A stretch of 64,000 nt of DNA from Saturnia japonica (Eukaryota > Arthropoda > Insecta > Lepidoptera > Saturniidae): contig JAVKPJ010000049.1 of the NCBI GenBank assembly GCA_033032175.1, positions 1 to 64,000 on the forward strand. Reading direction: 5' to 3'. Positions 43,791 through 55,061 of this stretch are shown here, in pieces (within the stretch, counting starts at the first letter, position 1; the number at the start of each line of letters is the position of its first letter). Below the pieces are notes generated by a model that was given only the letters and a program-made list of their open reading frames with translations, did not search any database and had not been told where the DNA came from. The translations under genes were made by a program, and so were the position numbers.

Positions 43791-46700
43791 ATGGCCATCC
43801 GTCTCCTCCAAGCGAATCTAAACCACTGTGCCAGTGCGCAGGACCTGCTAGTCCAAAGCATGGCACAGTGGTCAATCAACGTCGCCGTGATAGCCGAGCC
43901 ATACTTCGTGCCACCCCGAGATAACTGGGCGGGTAATCGAGATGGCTCGGTGGCCATCATTTCCCAGCCCGCCGCCGGCTCCCCGCCCTTCACCAACATC
44001 AAGGAGGGCCAGGGATACGTGGCGGCGCGTCTCGGCGACGTTGTGGTGGTGGGGGTGTATGCACCTCCTCGGTGGAGTCTTGCCGAATTTGAGGCACTCT
44101 TGGTGGAATTGGGCACTGTCGTCTCGGGCAGCCACCCTCACCCTGTCCTAGTCCTCGGGGACTTCAACGCCAAATCTACGGCTTGGGGTTCCCCATCCAC
44201 GGATAATAGGGGTGAGGCGCTGGAAGAGTGGGCCGTAACATCTGGCCTACTCGTCCTTAACAGGGGCTCCATAAACACGTGCGTGCGACCGCAGGGCGAA
44301 TCCATAGTGGACATATCGTTCGCAAGCCCTGCAATAGCACGCCGTGTTCGGGACTGGAGAGTCCTGGAGGGGGTAGAGACACTTTCGGACCATCTATATA
44401 TACAATTCGAAGTGTCCGCTCAGACCACGGGACGACCGGTCCCGAGAGGCCCTGAGGAGGACAGTCCACGTTGGGCTCTGGGACGTCTCGACCGTGAGGT
44501 GTTCCTTGAGGCCGCCACCGTGCAGGCATGGGTGCTGGATGGAACACCCGAGAGGCCTGCCGATGTCGAAGATGGGGCGGAGCGACTGCGAGCCGCAGTG
44601 TCGCATATGTGTGACGCGGCGATGCCGAGAGTTGGGCGTCATCCAGCTAAGCGCCAGGTGTACTGGTGGAACGCTGAAATTGCGCAGCTGCGCGCGCTTT
44701 GCGTAGCAGCGCGCCGCCAGTACACCAGGATAAGGCGCAGACGACGTCATTCGCAGGTCGCAAGCCCCGGAGAGGCGGAGCTGCATGAGGGTTACAGAGC
44801 AGCTAAGCTCACCCTCCGACGGGCCATTGAGCGCGCAAAGGCTCTGGCCAGAGAGGAATTCCTGGAGACGCTCAATCGGGATCCGTGGGGGCGCCCGTAC
44901 CGGATGGTACGCGGCAAACTTCGCCAATGGGCCCCCCCGGTAACCCAGAGTCTCCAGTCAGAGTTCCTCGAGGAGGTGGTGAGCGCTCTGTTTCCCTCCA
45001 GGGAGGAGTTTTCACCTCCCCACATGGCTCCGCCCGCGGCTGAGCCCGACGTGGACCGAGACGACGTGCCCGACGTGACCCGGGAAGAACTGAGGGCAGC
45101 GGTGAAACGCCTCGCGGCCAAAAACACCGCCCCAGGGCCCGACGGCCTGCCTGGTCGAGCGTGGGTCCTGGCCCAAGAGGTTCTCGAGCCCCGACTATTG
45201 GGACTCCTCAGCGTGTGTCTGGAGCAGGGCCGGTTTCCGTCGAAGTGGAAAACCGGCCGTCTAGTCCTGCTCCAAAAGCCGGGGCGCCCGGCGGACTCGC
45301 CGTCCGCGTACCGCCCCATTGTGCTGCTCGACGAGGTGGGCAAACTCTTCGAGAGAGTGATTGCAAACCGCCTCGTCAGCCATTTAACGCACGTGGGGCC
45401 GGATTTGGCGGCGAACCAGTTCGGTTTCCGCAGAGGGCGCTCCACGATTGATGCGATCGCGCAAGTGAGGAGTCTGGCGGAGGAGGCCATTGCTCGGGGC
45501 GAGGTGGTGATAGCGGTGTCTTTAGATATCGCAAATGCCTTTAACACCTTGCCCTGGGCCACAATTAGAGAGGCGCTCCGGTTTCACGGAGTGCCGTCCT
45601 ACCTCCGCCGCATAGTCGGGGCGTACCTCTTTGAGAGGTATGTAGTCTTCCCGGGTCGGAGTGGAATGTGTCGGCGAGACGTCGTATCCGGTGTTCCCCA
45701 GGGGTCAGTTTTGGGCCCTCTTCTCTGGAACATCGGATACGACTGGGTGTTGCGCGGTGCGCTCCTCCGTGGCCTCGGTGTCGTATGTTATGCCGACGAC
45801 ACACTGGTCACGTCTAGAGCTAAGTCGCACCGCGAAGCCGCGATATTGGCAACCGCTGGGGTGGCACACGTCGTCGGTCGGATCCGGCGTCTGGGACTAA
45901 ATGTGGCGCTGCAAAAATCCGAGGCTCTGTGTTTCCATGGGCCTCGGAATGCGCCACCGAGAGGGTCCCAGATCATCGTGGGAGGCGTCCCAATCGGCAT
46001 CCAGTCCACGATGAAGTATCTTGGACTCGTTTCTGGATAGCCGATGGGACTTTGTAGAGCACTTCAGGCAGCTGACCCCCCGTCTTATGGGCGCTGCGGC
46101 CGCGTTGGCGCGGCTGTTGCCCAACCTGGGGGGTCCAAATTCCGCTTGCCGAAGGCTCTACATGGGGATCGTGCGGTCCATGGCCCTTTACGGGGCCCCG
46201 GTGTGGGCTGAGAACCTGGCGGCCCGTAATATCGCCGCTCTGCGCAAACCGCAGAGAGCGATGGCCGTCAGAGCAGCCCGGGGATATCGCACGATCTCCT
46301 TCGAGGCGGCCTCCCTACTGGCCGGATCTCCGCCATGGGATCTGGAGGCGGAAGCCCTCGCGTCGCTCTACAGGTGGCGCGGGGAGGCGTTGGAGAGAGG
46401 AATACGACCTGCGCCTCGTGAGATCGAGGCGCGGAGGGCAGAGCTCCACCAGATCCTGGTCATCGGCGGAGTGGGACCGACGACTGGACCACCCCAGCGC
46501 CGGCGTGACGACCGTCGAGGCCGTGAGGCCTCATTTGACGGCATGGGTACGGAGGCGGCACGGCACCCTAACCTTCCGGCTGACGCAGGTGCTCTCGGGA
46601 CACGGATGTTTCGGGAGTTACCTGTGTCGCATAGGCCGAGAGCCAACAGCTGGGTGCCATCATTGTGGCTGCGCGGTCGATAACGCGCAGCACACATTGG

Positions 46701-46951
46701 CCGCCTGTCCCGCATGGGACTCGTCACGCCGCGACCTCATCGCGGCTATAGGGCCCGATCTCTCACTCCCGACCATCGTTTCGTCCATGGTTGAGAGTGA
46801 GAGCGGGTGGAACTCCGTCGCCTCATTCTGCGAGGACGTCATGCTCGCAAAGGAGGCGGCGGAGAGGGAGAGGGAGCAGACGTCAGAGCTCCCCTCCCGC
46901 GGTCGACGAACCCGGCGGCGCAGGGTCAGGAATGACCTCCTGCCGCCGTAA
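43791..46951 (+). pseudogene. A3 ORF2, endonuclease-reverse transcriptase (two frameshifts)
   Basis: The first 749 codons are open and include the complete endonuclease (QANLNHC, AEPYF, GDFNAK, SDHLYIQFEV) and RT with LDIANAFN, GVPQGSVLGPLLWN and YADDTLVTS. An extra T near 46030 and an extra base near 46464 shift the frame; the second is absent from the otherwise matching copy at 62849. The C-terminal CCHC follows in the third segment. It is very similar to A1. The catalytic part could still be translated from its own ATG. Confidence 0.88.
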
Positions 46952-47296
46952 AAACGGCCTGCGGGTGTCGGACGCGGGCACGTCCTTCGCCCTTGCAGCT
47001 AATGCACAGGCCCGAGGCGTGGCGCATCAGTGTTTCGATGCGCCCCTCGTAGGTTCGTCGGAGGGTGTCACACACATCTCGACCCCTCAGACCGCTGAAG
47101 GTGGCCCTTATGAGGGGCCTACACCCGTCGGGCGAGTAGAAGTAATGCGTAAGCTGTCCCTACTCCCCGGCCAAATGGGTGAAAGAGGAACACCGTGGGG
47201 TTTTAGTCAGTAAGAGTCTGACATACCCCTCTCGAGCTGCCCGGCTCGGGAGGCGGATCCATGCAGGATTTCCCCACGTAAAAAAAAAAAAAAAAA

Positions 47297-47305
47297 GGTT
47301 AGGTT
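47297..47305 (+). repeat. telomeric spacer
   Basis: GGTTAGGTT lies between A3 and B2. Confidence 0.96.
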
Positions 47306-47673
47306 TGCGAGGGGTCGAGCAGGCGTGATGAGGTACTTGTATCTCTGATCTGCAGGAGGTGGACCCACAGGCGCAATACAGTTCTTTCCTTTTGGAGAGA
47401 ACCTTAGCCTGCCACCTCAAGACCGTAGTGCGTGGTGAAGAGCCACATCCTTCTCGAGGTGACCCTGTCTCGCTGAACACTACGGATCTAGGCTGGAGAG
47501 CCGATAAACACTCCTAGGTGTGGCGTGTGAGCAGCGCACTCAGTACCGGGTTGGGGCCGATGAGGCTCAAGTTGAGTCCCAAGGGCCCAATTCCGGGGAG
47601 CGGCTGGCGGGAGTGGTTGTCTTCATACCGATCCCGGCTGGCGCACTGCGAACTGGAGGAGGAGTTAAAGGTG

Positions 47674-50197
47674 ATGGATTGTACAAATATCATAGTACTA
47701 CCCCAGGAGGGTACCAGCTGCTCAGTAGTTGGAGAATCCCTCCCCGGGCCTAGCCCGGGCTGCCCCACGTTTTCTGGGGGGGCAAATTTGTACATGAGCT
47801 TAATTTAAATACGATGACCTTGGCACGAAAATGGATTCCTGATCAGGAACATTCCACGACGACTCTGGCATGCACACGGACCACTGATATTAATGACGGA
47901 AACATGGATAGTGCAAAATTCAAAAATGAACTACCCCAGGAGGGTACCGGCTCCAATGGAGCAGGAGAATCCCTCTCCGGGCCTAGCCCGGGTGCCCCGC
48001 GTTTTCTGGGGGGGGCACAATTTTGCAAGGTGAAGATTCAACGACGACTTTGGCGACCAACAGGACAACCGATTCAATACCGATTGTGGTTTTAAGGAGG
48101 AATCCTTCAATCGACCGTCTCTCCGTCGAATATTTTTCAGACGCGAGTGAAAATAGCGCAGATACGATGGAAACTGTGGAATCTGCTGAAGGTGGACTGT
48201 CCCCTCATATGAGCCGGTTTTTCCGAAAACGGAAACCGGCTGCGGATTCTTTTTCTGGTGACGAGATTGAAGAAACAACGAGGCCTCGTGTTATTGTCTC
48301 CAAAGCGAGGTAGAGGGCGTCCCATCACCACTGGAGAGTATGCGGGTATGGCAGCAGCAAAGGAGCGATACCTAAAACTCAAGGAGGAGGAACTTCGCCT
48401 CTCAGCCGAAGAGGAGGTGGCGGAGCTAGCCTCACGGCGCGGCTTGAGCGTGCAGCGAAGGGGAATGCTGCCCCTGCCCCCGTGGAGGAACTAGCCTGTA
48501 ATTTGAATAAGAGGGTCCTTGGTGACGTGGAGGTTATTCTGAAAGTTGCCCAAAAATCCCATAACCTCAAGGGCACATTCCAGAAGGCCCTGAAGGATGC
48601 AGCGGCGTCTATCACAGTCGCGATTCAAGAATTTAGCAGCCGGACTACCTCGGAAGAGTTGGTGAGGGTCCAGGCTGCCTACACGAGTTTAGAGGAGAGG
48701 TACTCCAAACAGGCCGAAGAATTGGCAGAGCTCCGTAAAGAGCTAGCGGGCGTAAGGGCAGAGATGGCAAAGGCCCGCTGTCCAGAGCCTGTGATGAGAG
48801 AGGTGCCCAGACCTGCAACTGCCACATCTTCGGAGTCTGCCTCTCTTCCAGTTCATAAAAGGTTGGCTGTGGCACGGGAGGAGTTTCCGCCACTGCCGAA
48901 GCATCGCCAAGTGGGGCCTCAAACTGACTCTTCGGCCGTGGTTACAGTAGAGGTGTTAGACCAGGCGGTGCAGAGAATGATGAATATCATGACTGCCCGC
49001 CTGGATTCTTTCCAAGATAGGCTCCAGCCAGAGAAACGACTCCGACCACCTCTGGCTGCAGACAGAAAAGCCGAACAAATAGCGGCAAAACCTGTGGCTA
49101 CTCTGGAAGCGCGGCCGTCTGAGGTCCCTATTCCTCAAAAGTCAGCAGGGAAAAAGGGGAATAAGGTTACAGCCAAGCCAGCAACACAAGCCCCTTCTGC
49201 GAGCAGAACAGAACCATCGGCATCTAAACCTGCGGAGGGGGAATGGGTGCTAGTTGGAAAGAACGGTCGACCTGAGAAGCCGAAGAAAAAGAAGAAGAAG
49301 AAGAAAAAGACGCCCTCGAAAAGGAGAAGCCTACTAAACTCCGGTCACCGAAAACTACTGCAGTGTCGGTCACAGTACAGCCGAGGCGCAGAAAAGAGGA
49401 CTCTCCTACTTGGAGGTCCTCAAGAAAATCAAGACTGATGTGAGGATGGCTGACATCGGTATTTCCGGTATTCGGTGGCGAAAGGCAGCAACTGGGGGGT
49501 ACCTCCTGACAATACCGGGCGCTGCAAGTAGCGAAAAGGCGGATGCATTGGCGGCCAAGATAAGAGAAGCCGTCCCAGCCGAAGGCGTCAAAGTCTCCAG
49601 GCCCATGAGGTGTGCTGACGTGCGCATCACGGGCCTGGATGAGTCTGTTACGGCGGAAGAAGTGGTCGCTGCGGTCGCTGAAACTGCAGGGTGTTCACCG
49701 GACCAAATCAAAACGAACGGCGTCCGTCCCGGGTTAAGGGGACTGTGGACGTCCGTGGTGTGTCTTGTCCGGTGGATGCGGCAAAAAGGTTGGGTGATGG
49801 CCGCCGCCTCCTTATTGGGTGGGTTTCGGCACAATTGAAAGTCCTGCCGCCCCGGCCTACAAGGTGCTTCAGATGCCTCCAAGGTGGGCACCTGGGGGTC
49901 AAGTGCACATGTGAGGTTGACTGCAGTGAATTGTGTTTCCGCTGTAGTCAACCGGGGCACAAAGCCGGTGGGTGTGAAGCTGCTCCGCATTGTGCGGTAT
50001 GTGCAGCCACTAACAAGCCCTCCGATCATCGAGTGGGCAGCAGGGCTTGCGGGAAGCCTGCGCCGCAACCCAGTAAGGGGGCCAAGAGAAGAGGCAGGAA
50101 GAGGGGCAAGGGTCCCACTCAGCCCGTAACGTTGCCGGTGGATACTCAGACGCCGGCAATGTCCCAGGAGGCAGAAATGGAATGTCATCAATTATAA
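47674..50197 (+). pseudogene. B2 ORF1, Gag-like protein (several frameshifts)
   Basis: It aligns with B1 along its whole length. Frame changes are visible at the first G-run (47776-47782, seven G), near 47992, near 48295, near 48437, near 49381 and near 49760. The two LPQEGT blocks, RGRPITTGEYAGMAAAK, SHNLKGTFQKALKDAA and the knuckles CFRCLQGGHLGVKC and CFRCSQPGHKAGGC are all present in one frame or another. It ends in TAATG shared with ORF2. Confidence 0.87.
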
Positions 50198-53100
50198 TGG
50201 CACTCCATTTTCTTCAAGGTAATCTCAACCACTGCGCCAGAGCTCAAGACCTCATGTTACAGAGTATGGCGCAGGGGTTGATCCACGTCGCCGTGATGGC
50301 TGAGCCGAACTTTGTCCCACCCGCCGATAACTGGGTGAGCGATCTGGACGGCTCGGTGGCCTTAGTGTCCCAGGCCGCTGCTTGTGCCCTGCCTTTCTCT
50401 AACATCTCGAGGGGTCGGGGGTACGCAGTAGCACATTTCGGTGACGTGGTGGTAGTGGGGGTGTATGCACCCCCAAGTAAAGTCTCACCGACTTCGAGGG
50501 TCTCCTCGGGGAGTTAGGCAGCGTTGTCGGTCGCAGTAATCCTCGCCCCGTCCTAGTTCTCGGGGACTTCAACGCAAAGTCAACGGCTTGGAGTTCCCCG
50601 TCCACGGACGCCAGGGGCGGGGCTCTGGAGGAGTGGGCCATCGGAACGGGCCTGCTTCTTCTTAATCGGGGGTCTGTCAACACGTGCGTGCGACAGCAGG
50701 GCGGTTCAATAGTGGACCTCACATTCGCTAGTCCTGCTTTAGCGCGCCGTATTTCGGGCTGGAAAGTCCTTGAGGGGGTGGAGACGTTGTCGGACCACCG
50801 ATATATACGGTTCGACATCTCCACCCAAACTTCGGGTGGACCAGTCCGGAGGACCCCCGCAGAGCAGGGTCCGCGTTGGGCGTTGAAGCGCCTCGATCGT
50901 GAGGCACTTCTGGAGGCATCCGTCTTGCAGGCCTGGGTGACTGACGAACCATCCGATCGGGCTGCAGACGTCGACGAAGAGGCGGGGCAGCTGCGAGTGG
51001 AAATGACACGGGTCTGCGACGCGGCAATGCCCCGAATTAAGGGGCCGATACCCGCCAGGCGTCAAGTGTACTGGTGGACTGATGAAATCGCGCAATTGCG
51101 CGTTGCGTGTGTGGCTGTCCGACGCCGGTACACTAGGGAGCGACGCAGGCGAGGCCGCGTGCAGTCCGCGTCTTCTACGGAGGAGGAGCTCTATGAAGAG
51201 TACAGAGCGGCCAAACTGGCCCTCCGTAAGGCTATCGAGCAATCGAAGGCTCTAGCCAGAGAGGAGCTGCTGGAGACGCTCAATCGGGACCCGTGGGGGC
51301 GCCCGTACCGTATGGTACGTGGCAAGTTACGTCAGTGGGCCCCCCCGGTAACCCAGAGTCTTGAGCCACAGCTCCTCCAAGAGGTGGTGGCCGCTCTGTT
51401 CCCCTCAAGGGCGGAGCACACGCCACCGCAGATGGCTCCGCCTATGGCTGCGCCCAACTCGAACCACTCTGGCGACGACAACGAGGTCCCCGAGGTGACC
51501 CCGGAAGAGTTGAGGGTGGCGGTGAAACGCATGCAAGCGAAAAACACCGCCCCAGGACCTGACGGCATACCTGGTCGTGCATGGGTCCTGGCTCAAGAGG
51601 CCCTCGAGCCCCGGCTTTTGGGAATCTTCACGGCGTGTCTTCAGCAGGGCCGGTTTCCACGTTTATGGAAAACCGCAAACTGGTCCTGCTCAGGAAAGCG
51701 GGGCGCCCTGCGGACTCTCCGTCCGCATACCGGCCCATAGTGCTGTTGGACGAGGTGGCGAAGCTCTGCGAGCGGATAATCGCAGTCCGCCTCGTCCAGC
51801 ACTTAACAACAATAGGGCCGGATCTGGCGGATAACCAGTATGGCTTCCGCCAGGGGCGCTCCACAATCGACGCCATAATGCGTGTGAAGATCCAGGCGGA
51901 GGAAGCAATTGCTCGGGGCGAGGTGGTACTGGCGGTGTCTCTTGACATCGCCAACGCTTTTAACACCTTGCCCTGGGCTACAATTAGAGAGGCACTCCGG
52001 TTTCATGGAGTGCCGTCCTACCTCCGCCGCATAGTCGGGGCATACCTCAGTGAGAGGTACGTAACCTTCCCGGGCCAAGAAGGGATGTGTCGGCGAGACG
52101 TCGTATCCGGTGTTCCCCAGGGGTCAGTGTTAGGGCCCCTACTCTGGAACATCGGATACGACTGGGTGTTGCGCGGTGCGCTCCTTCGAGGCGCTAGCGT
52201 CGTGTGCTACGCTGATGACACGCTGGTGTTAGCCGGGGGAAGACGCACCGCGACGCAATGATGTTAGCGACAGCGTGTGTCGCTCAAGTCGTTGGAAGGA
52301 TCCGGCGACTGGGGCTGGAGGTGGCGCTGCGTAAATCCGAGGCTCTGTTCTTCCATGGGCCTCGGAATGCGCCGCCTCAAGGATCTCAGATTGTCGTGGG
52401 AGGCGTGTCCATCGGTGTCGAGTCGTCCATGAAGTATCTCGGCCTCGTCCTCGACAGCCGATGGACCTTCGAAGAGCACTTCCGCAACTGGCTCCCCCGT
52501 CTCATGAGCGCAGCGGGTGCGTTAGCCCGACTGCTGCCGAACATGGGGGGGCCTAATTCCTCTTGCCGGAAGCTGTACCTAGGAATCGTGCGGTCTATGG
52601 CCTTGTACGGGGCACCCGTATGGGCGTACGGCCTGACGGCCACGAACATTGCCCAATTGCGAAGACCGCAGCGGGCGATGTCTATAAGGGCCACCCGTGG
52701 GTACCGCACGATCTCTTTCGAGGCGGCCTCTCTTCTAGCCGGATCCCCACCCTGGGACCTGGAGGCGAGAGCCCACGCGTCTCTGTATCTTCGACGTGTG
52801 GAGGCGCTGGAGCAAGGTTTACGACTCGCGCCTCGGGAAATCGAGGCGCTGAGGTCACAGTTCCACCAGGTCCTAGTGGTGGACGAGTGGCGCCGACGAC
52901 TTGAGCGACCGAGCTCAGGCGTGGCGACAGTGGATGCCGTTCGGCCCGTATTGGCCGAATGGCTAACCAGGCGGCACGGCACCCTGACATTCCGGCTAAA
53001 CGCAGGTGCTCTCGGGACACGGCTGTTTCGGGAGCTACCTGTGTCGTATAGGCCGGGAACCGACAGCAGGGTGCCACCATTGTGGCTGTGCGAGGGACAC

Positions 53101-53373
53101 CGCACAGCACACCCTCGAAGAATGTCCCGCCTGGGAAACGCCACGCCGCGCGAGCTCGTCGCGGTGATTGGCCTGGATCTCTCGCTCTCGACTGTTGTGA
53201 AGTCCATGGTCGAGAGCGAGACCGGATGGAACTCCGTCGCCTCATTCTGCGAGGACGTTATGCTCACTAAGGAGGTGGCGGAGAGGGAGAGGGAGCAGGC
53301 ATCACAGCTCCCCTCCCGCGGTCGACGAACCGTACGGCGGCGACGTGTCAGGGATGACCTACAGCCGCCGTAA
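50197..53373 (+). pseudogene. B2 ORF2, endonuclease-reverse transcriptase (several frameshifts)
   Basis: It starts at ATG 50197 in TAATG. Indels near 50478, 51675, 52231, 53000 and 53152 break the frame. The domains are those of B1, and the RT motif is YADD (near 52211), so the YAGD of B1 is a change in that copy and not a family trait. The zinc-motif region near 53085 is read out of frame. Confidence 0.87.
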
Positions 53374-53725
53374 ATAAGGCCTGCGGGCGTTGGACGCGGG
53401 CACGTCCTTCGCCCTTGCAGTTAGTGTACAGGCCCGAGGAGAGGCGCATCTGTGTTCGATGCGCCCCTCGACGGTTCGTCAGAGGGTGTCCAATCATCCG
53501 ACCCCTCAGACCGAAGGAAGAGGCCCCTCATGAGGGGCTGACACCTGCCGGGTTGAGTGGAAGTTTTTGCTTGCAGTTCCTGCTCCCCGGCCACATAGGT
53601 GTGTGGAGAACACCGTGGGGTTTTTAGTCAGTAAGAGTCTGACATACCCCTCTCGAGCTGCCCGGCTCGGGAGGCGGATCCATGTAGGATTTCCCCACGT
53701 TAAAAAAAAAAAAAAAAAAAAAAAA

Positions 53726-53734
53726 GGTTAGGTT
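53726..53734 (+). repeat. telomeric spacer
   Basis: GGTTAGGTT lies between B2 and B3. Confidence 0.96.
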
Positions 53735-54344
53735 TGCGAGGGACACCGCGCAGCACACCCTCGAAGAATGTCCCGCCTGGGAAACGCCACGCCGCGAGCT
53801 CGTTGCGGGGATTGGCCTGGATCTCTCGCTCTCGACTTTTGTGAAGTCCATGGTCGAGAGCGAGACCGGATGGAACTCCGTCGCCTCATTCTGCGAGGAC
53901 GTTATGCTCACTAAGGAGGCGGCGGAGAGGGAGAGGGAGCAGGCATCACAGCTCCCCTCCCGCGGTCGACGAACCGTACGGCGGCGACGGGTCAGGGATG
54001 ACCTACAGCCGCCGTAAATAAGGCCTGCGGGCGTTGGACGCGGGCACGTCCTTCGCCCTTGCAGTTAGTGTACAGGCCCGAGGCGAGGCGCATCTGTGTT
54101 CGATGCGCCCCTCGACGGTTCGTCAGAGGGTGTCCAATCATCCGACCCCTCAGACCGAAGGAAGAGGCCCCCCATGAGGGGCTGACACCTGCCGGGTTGA
54201 GTGGAAGTTATTGCTTCAGCATTTCCTGCTCCCCGGCCACATAGGTGTGTGGTGAACACCGTGGGGTTTTAGTCAGTAAGAGTCTGACATACCCCTCTCG
54301 AGCTGCCCGGCTCGGGAGGCGGATCCATGTAGGATTTCCCCACG

Positions 54345-54377
<33 letters not shown>
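53735..54377 (+). mobile_element. B3: strongly 5'-truncated family B copy
   Basis: The copy starts with TGCGAGGG joined to the ORF2 C-terminus at the zinc motif (compare 41672). It has a 93-codon coding remnant, the 3' UTR, four-stem fold and poly(A) (54347-54377). Confidence 0.9.
53739..54017 (+). pseudogene. B3 ORF2 C-terminal fragment
   Basis: The fragment encodes DTAQHTLEECPAWETPRREL to the normal stop, including only the second half of the CCHC motif and the basic tail. It is not functional. Confidence 0.88.
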
Positions 54378-54379
<2 letters not shown>

Positions 54380-54559
54380 TTAGGTTAGGTTTAGGTTTAG
54401 GTTTAGGTTTAGGTTTAGGTTTAGGTTTAGGTTTAGGTTTAGGTTTAGGTTTTAGGTTTAGGTTTAGGTTAGGTTAGGTTAGGTTTTAGGTTTAGGTTTA
54501 GGTTAGGTTAGGTTAGGTTAGGTTAGGTTAGGTTAGGTTAGGTTAGGTTAGGTTAGGTT
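54378..54559 (+). repeat. mixed telomeric tract of TTAGG and TTTAGG
   Basis: This is the longest telomeric tract in the right half. It starts with TTAGG, changes to TTTAGG hexamers from about 54388 to 54465 with occasional TTTTAGG, alternates again, and ends in about 14 TTAGG pentamers. It lies between B3 and C2. Confidence 0.97.
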
Positions 54560-54637
54560 GGGGTGCGAGTCAGGAACCTCCGCGTGGTGCATCCCGGGCA
54601 ACGTCGGCCGCTTTTCGGCCGGCGGCTAATACCTGAC
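54560..54637 (+). ncRNA. HDV-like self-cleaving ribozyme (C2)
   Basis: It has the same layout as A1: P1 GGGGTGC/GCATCCC, L3 TCCGCGT, GGGCAAC after P1, P2 GTCAGG/CCTGAC and catalytic strand GGCTAATA. P4 is GTCGGCCG/CGGCCGGC, differing from A1 and from G on both strands. It begins directly after GGTT. Confidence 0.92.
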
Positions 54638-55061
54638 GAGTGGGGGCCTCGTCTGGCATCCCTCTGCATATCAGAGGGGGCCAACAGACGTGGCGTTGGT
54701 GGGCTTGATGTGCACGTACACTGCCATCAGGCAGGTAAGTGGGGTATATTTTACCTCACTTACAACCGCCGTTCTCGTAATCCCATCGGAGTGTCGTGGT
54801 CATGTCTCGCGGCTTCGTATGGGACCGAGGGTCTTGGCTTAACCGCCCGGACCGCGAGGAAGAAAACCTCTATAAAAAATTACCCCAATCCTAAGCGGCG
54901 GCGCACCGCGAGAGGATGCATGGCTGATGGGTTGATCAGTCTTTAGTGCGACCCCCGTCAGAGAACCGGCCGACTCTCTGATGGGTTACGCTAGGCTTAC
55001 CCAGGTACAGGGGGCACTGCCTGGGTGGACCGTTTTTTCCCCCATACTCGTGGGATAAACA

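Larger units (their letters stand above)
43631..47296 (+). mobile_element. A3: 5'-truncated family A copy with nearly complete ORF2
   Basis: The copy begins with TGCGA, then joins the A sequence at the last zinc-knuckle region of ORF1 (compare 18013 onward). ORF2 (43791-46951) has two frameshifts. The 3' UTR and poly(A) (47280-47296) follow. Its last 1 kb, plus the start of B2, is duplicated almost exactly at 62680-64000. Confidence 0.9.
47306..53725 (+). mobile_element. B2: full-length family B copy with many single-base indels
   Basis: The layout is the same as B1: leader beginning TGCGAGGGGTCGAGC, ORF1 (47674-50197), ORF2 (50197-53373), A/B-type 3' UTR and poly(A) (53702-53725). It is very similar to B1, but differs by a dozen or so one- or two-base indels. 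It keeps the YADD motif that B1 has lost. Confidence 0.88.
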